Shown here piece by piece: positions 32,217 through 32,854 of a stretch of DNA of 32,854 nt (position 1 is the first letter of the stretch; every line of letters begins with the position of its first letter). Origin of the DNA: MGIIb-O5 sp036154155 (GTDB taxonomy: Archaea; Thermoplasmatota; Poseidoniia; Poseidoniales; Thalassarchaeaceae). The notes below the pieces were generated by a model that was not told where the DNA came from, searched no databases, and worked only from the letters and a program-made list of their open reading frames with translations. The DNA is taken from the NCBI GenBank assembly GCA_036154155.1, contig JAYZLP010000057.1:1-32854 (forward strand), read 5' to 3'. A program made the translations under genes and the position numbers.

Positions 32217-32854
32217 ATGATGAAAATGCAGAAGACAAAGAACGCGAGCATGCTAGTTGCACTTCTCCTAGTGCTAATGGCAGGTTCCGTCGGCGTAAGC
32301 GCTGACGGTTCCAACCCTCTGGACCCCTCTGATGGTGGTGCAGATTGGGATGGTGACGGCCTGACAAATGCAGAGGAGCAAGCTGCAGGGACTGATATGA
32401 ACAACCCAGACACGGACAATGACGGTCTGCCTGATGGTTGGGAGTCTGCCTACGGGCTGAACCCCAACTCAGCCAGCGACGCCAATGCCGATCCGGATGG
32501 TGACGGTCTGTCGAACAGCCAGGAGTACGCCTCGGGTACCAACCCGAACTCGGCGGACACTGACGGCGACGGCGTCGCAGACGGATCCGATCCGTTCCCG
32601 AATGACCCCAACGATGGCTCGTCCTCAGACTCGGACGGCGACGGTATACCCGACGCATACGATCCGGACTTCGAGGGCAACCAAGAGGGCAACGGAGACG
32701 GTGGCACCAACGGCGGTGGCGAGTCAGAGCAGGAAGGCCAGGGCGAAGGCCAGGGCCAAGGTCAGGGACAGGGTCAAGGACAAGGTCAGGGACAGGGTCA
32801 AGGACAAGGTCAGGGACAGGGTCAAGGACAAGGTCAGGGACAGGGTCAAGGACA
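32217..32854 (+). CDS. Secreted calcium-binding-repeat protein with Gly-Gln repeat, 3' end cut by window
   Basis: The frame is open to the window end (212 codons visible). A signal peptide is clear (SMLVALLLVLMAGSVGVSA, probable cut after residue 29). Five Asp-rich calcium-binding motifs of the thrombospondin type 3/EF-hand-like style follow at about residues 43, 65, 92, 114 and 138 (DWDGDGLTNAEE, DTDNDGLPDGWE, DPDGDGLSNSQE, DTDGDGVADGSD, DSDGDGIPDAYD). A Gly/Asn/Glu linker leads from about residue 172 into a pure Gly-Gln dipeptide repeat. It is probably a surface or secreted protein rigidified by Ca2+, with a flexible tail. GGAG lies close upstream; ATG 32217, 32220 and 32226 are all in frame and 32226 has the best spacing. 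The 300-nt structured gap lies directly upstream. Confidence 0.85.
   Translation, partial: MMKMQKTKNASMLVALLLVLMAGSVGVSADGSNPLDPSDGGADWDGDGLTNAEEQAAGTDMNNPDTDNDGLPDGWESAYGLNPNSASDANADPDGDGLSNSQEYASGTNPNSADTDGDGVADGSDPFPNDPNDGSSSDSDGDGIPDAYDPDFEGNQEGNGDGGTNGGGESEQEGQGEGQGQGQGQGQGQGQGQGQGQGQGQGQGQGQGQGQG
32760..32854 (+). repeat. 24-bp tandem repeat coding Gly-Gln
   Basis: Near-identical 24-bp units begin at 32760, 32784, 32808 and 32832; the last lacks one base at the window end. Each encodes four Gly-Gln pairs. The units look identical at the DNA level, including codon choice, which points to recent expansion by slippage or recombination rather than selection on protein alone. The array certainly continues beyond the window. 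Confidence 0.9.

Noticed and set aside
32760..32854. Direct repeats resembling a CRISPR array
   Set aside because: There are no spacers. The units are continuous 24-bp repeats within a reading frame coding Gly-Gln.

Overview
The window looks like a piece of a planktonic Marine Group II euryarchaeal chromosome (Candidatus Poseidoniales) or a close relative. This assignment is inference from gene content. An archaeal ribosomal block (uS13, uS4, uS11, RNA polymerase subunit Rpo3/D) and an archaeal pantoate kinase sit beside several bacterial-type genes: leucyl-tRNA synthetase, ATP-dependent PEP carboxykinase, a MaeB-type malic enzyme and a fused aminodeoxychorismate synthase. Very large surface and membrane proteins are also present. 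I see no insertion sequence, integrase, CRISPR array, rRNA or tRNA.

Layout. 1-1750 (minus strand): a tight three-gene run of MBL-fold hydrolase, GRDP-like protein and TPM-domain protein (cut by the window edge). 1920-5921 (plus): leuS, with an unusually structured leader, then a TPD/CDIN1-like nuclease. 5916-9370 (minus): rps13-rps4-rps11-rpo3 followed by pantoate kinase. 9474-15651 (minus): a THUMP-like methyltransferase, a membrane-anchored FKBP-like protein, and a 1267-residue protein with about 37 hydrophobic segments. 15723-19610: pckA and maeB, convergent with only 6 nt between stops. 19794-28418 (plus): a 2874-residue secreted, C-terminally anchored propeller/FN3 protein with an Asp-rich cytoplasmic tail. 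28460-31916 (plus): a probable 4-aminobenzoate (folate) pair, ADC lyase-like pabC and fused pabB-pabA, then a small zinc-ribbon membrane protein. 31917-32216: a 300-nt gene-free interval dense in complementary segments. 32217-end: a secreted calcium-binding-repeat protein running into a Gly-Gln repeat and cut by the window edge.

How the genes fit together. PckA and MaeB both connect C4 acids with PEP or pyruvate, which suits a heterotroph living on amino acids and proteins. PabB-PabA plus PabC would take chorismate to 4-aminobenzoate. Pantoate kinase serves CoA synthesis. The propeller/FN3 protein, the FKBP-like protein, the TPM and GRDP-like proteins and the Ca-repeat protein form a prominent envelope component.

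The most unusual object is 31958-32211. Its ends are complementary (AATTCAG / CTGAATT). Just inside them lie two look-alike hairpins whose single stem difference is compensated, and a bulged 10-bp stem with further hairpins lies between. This could be an undescribed structured RNA, a long structured 5' UTR of the Ca-repeat gene, or a small inverted-repeat element. The sequence alone does not decide.
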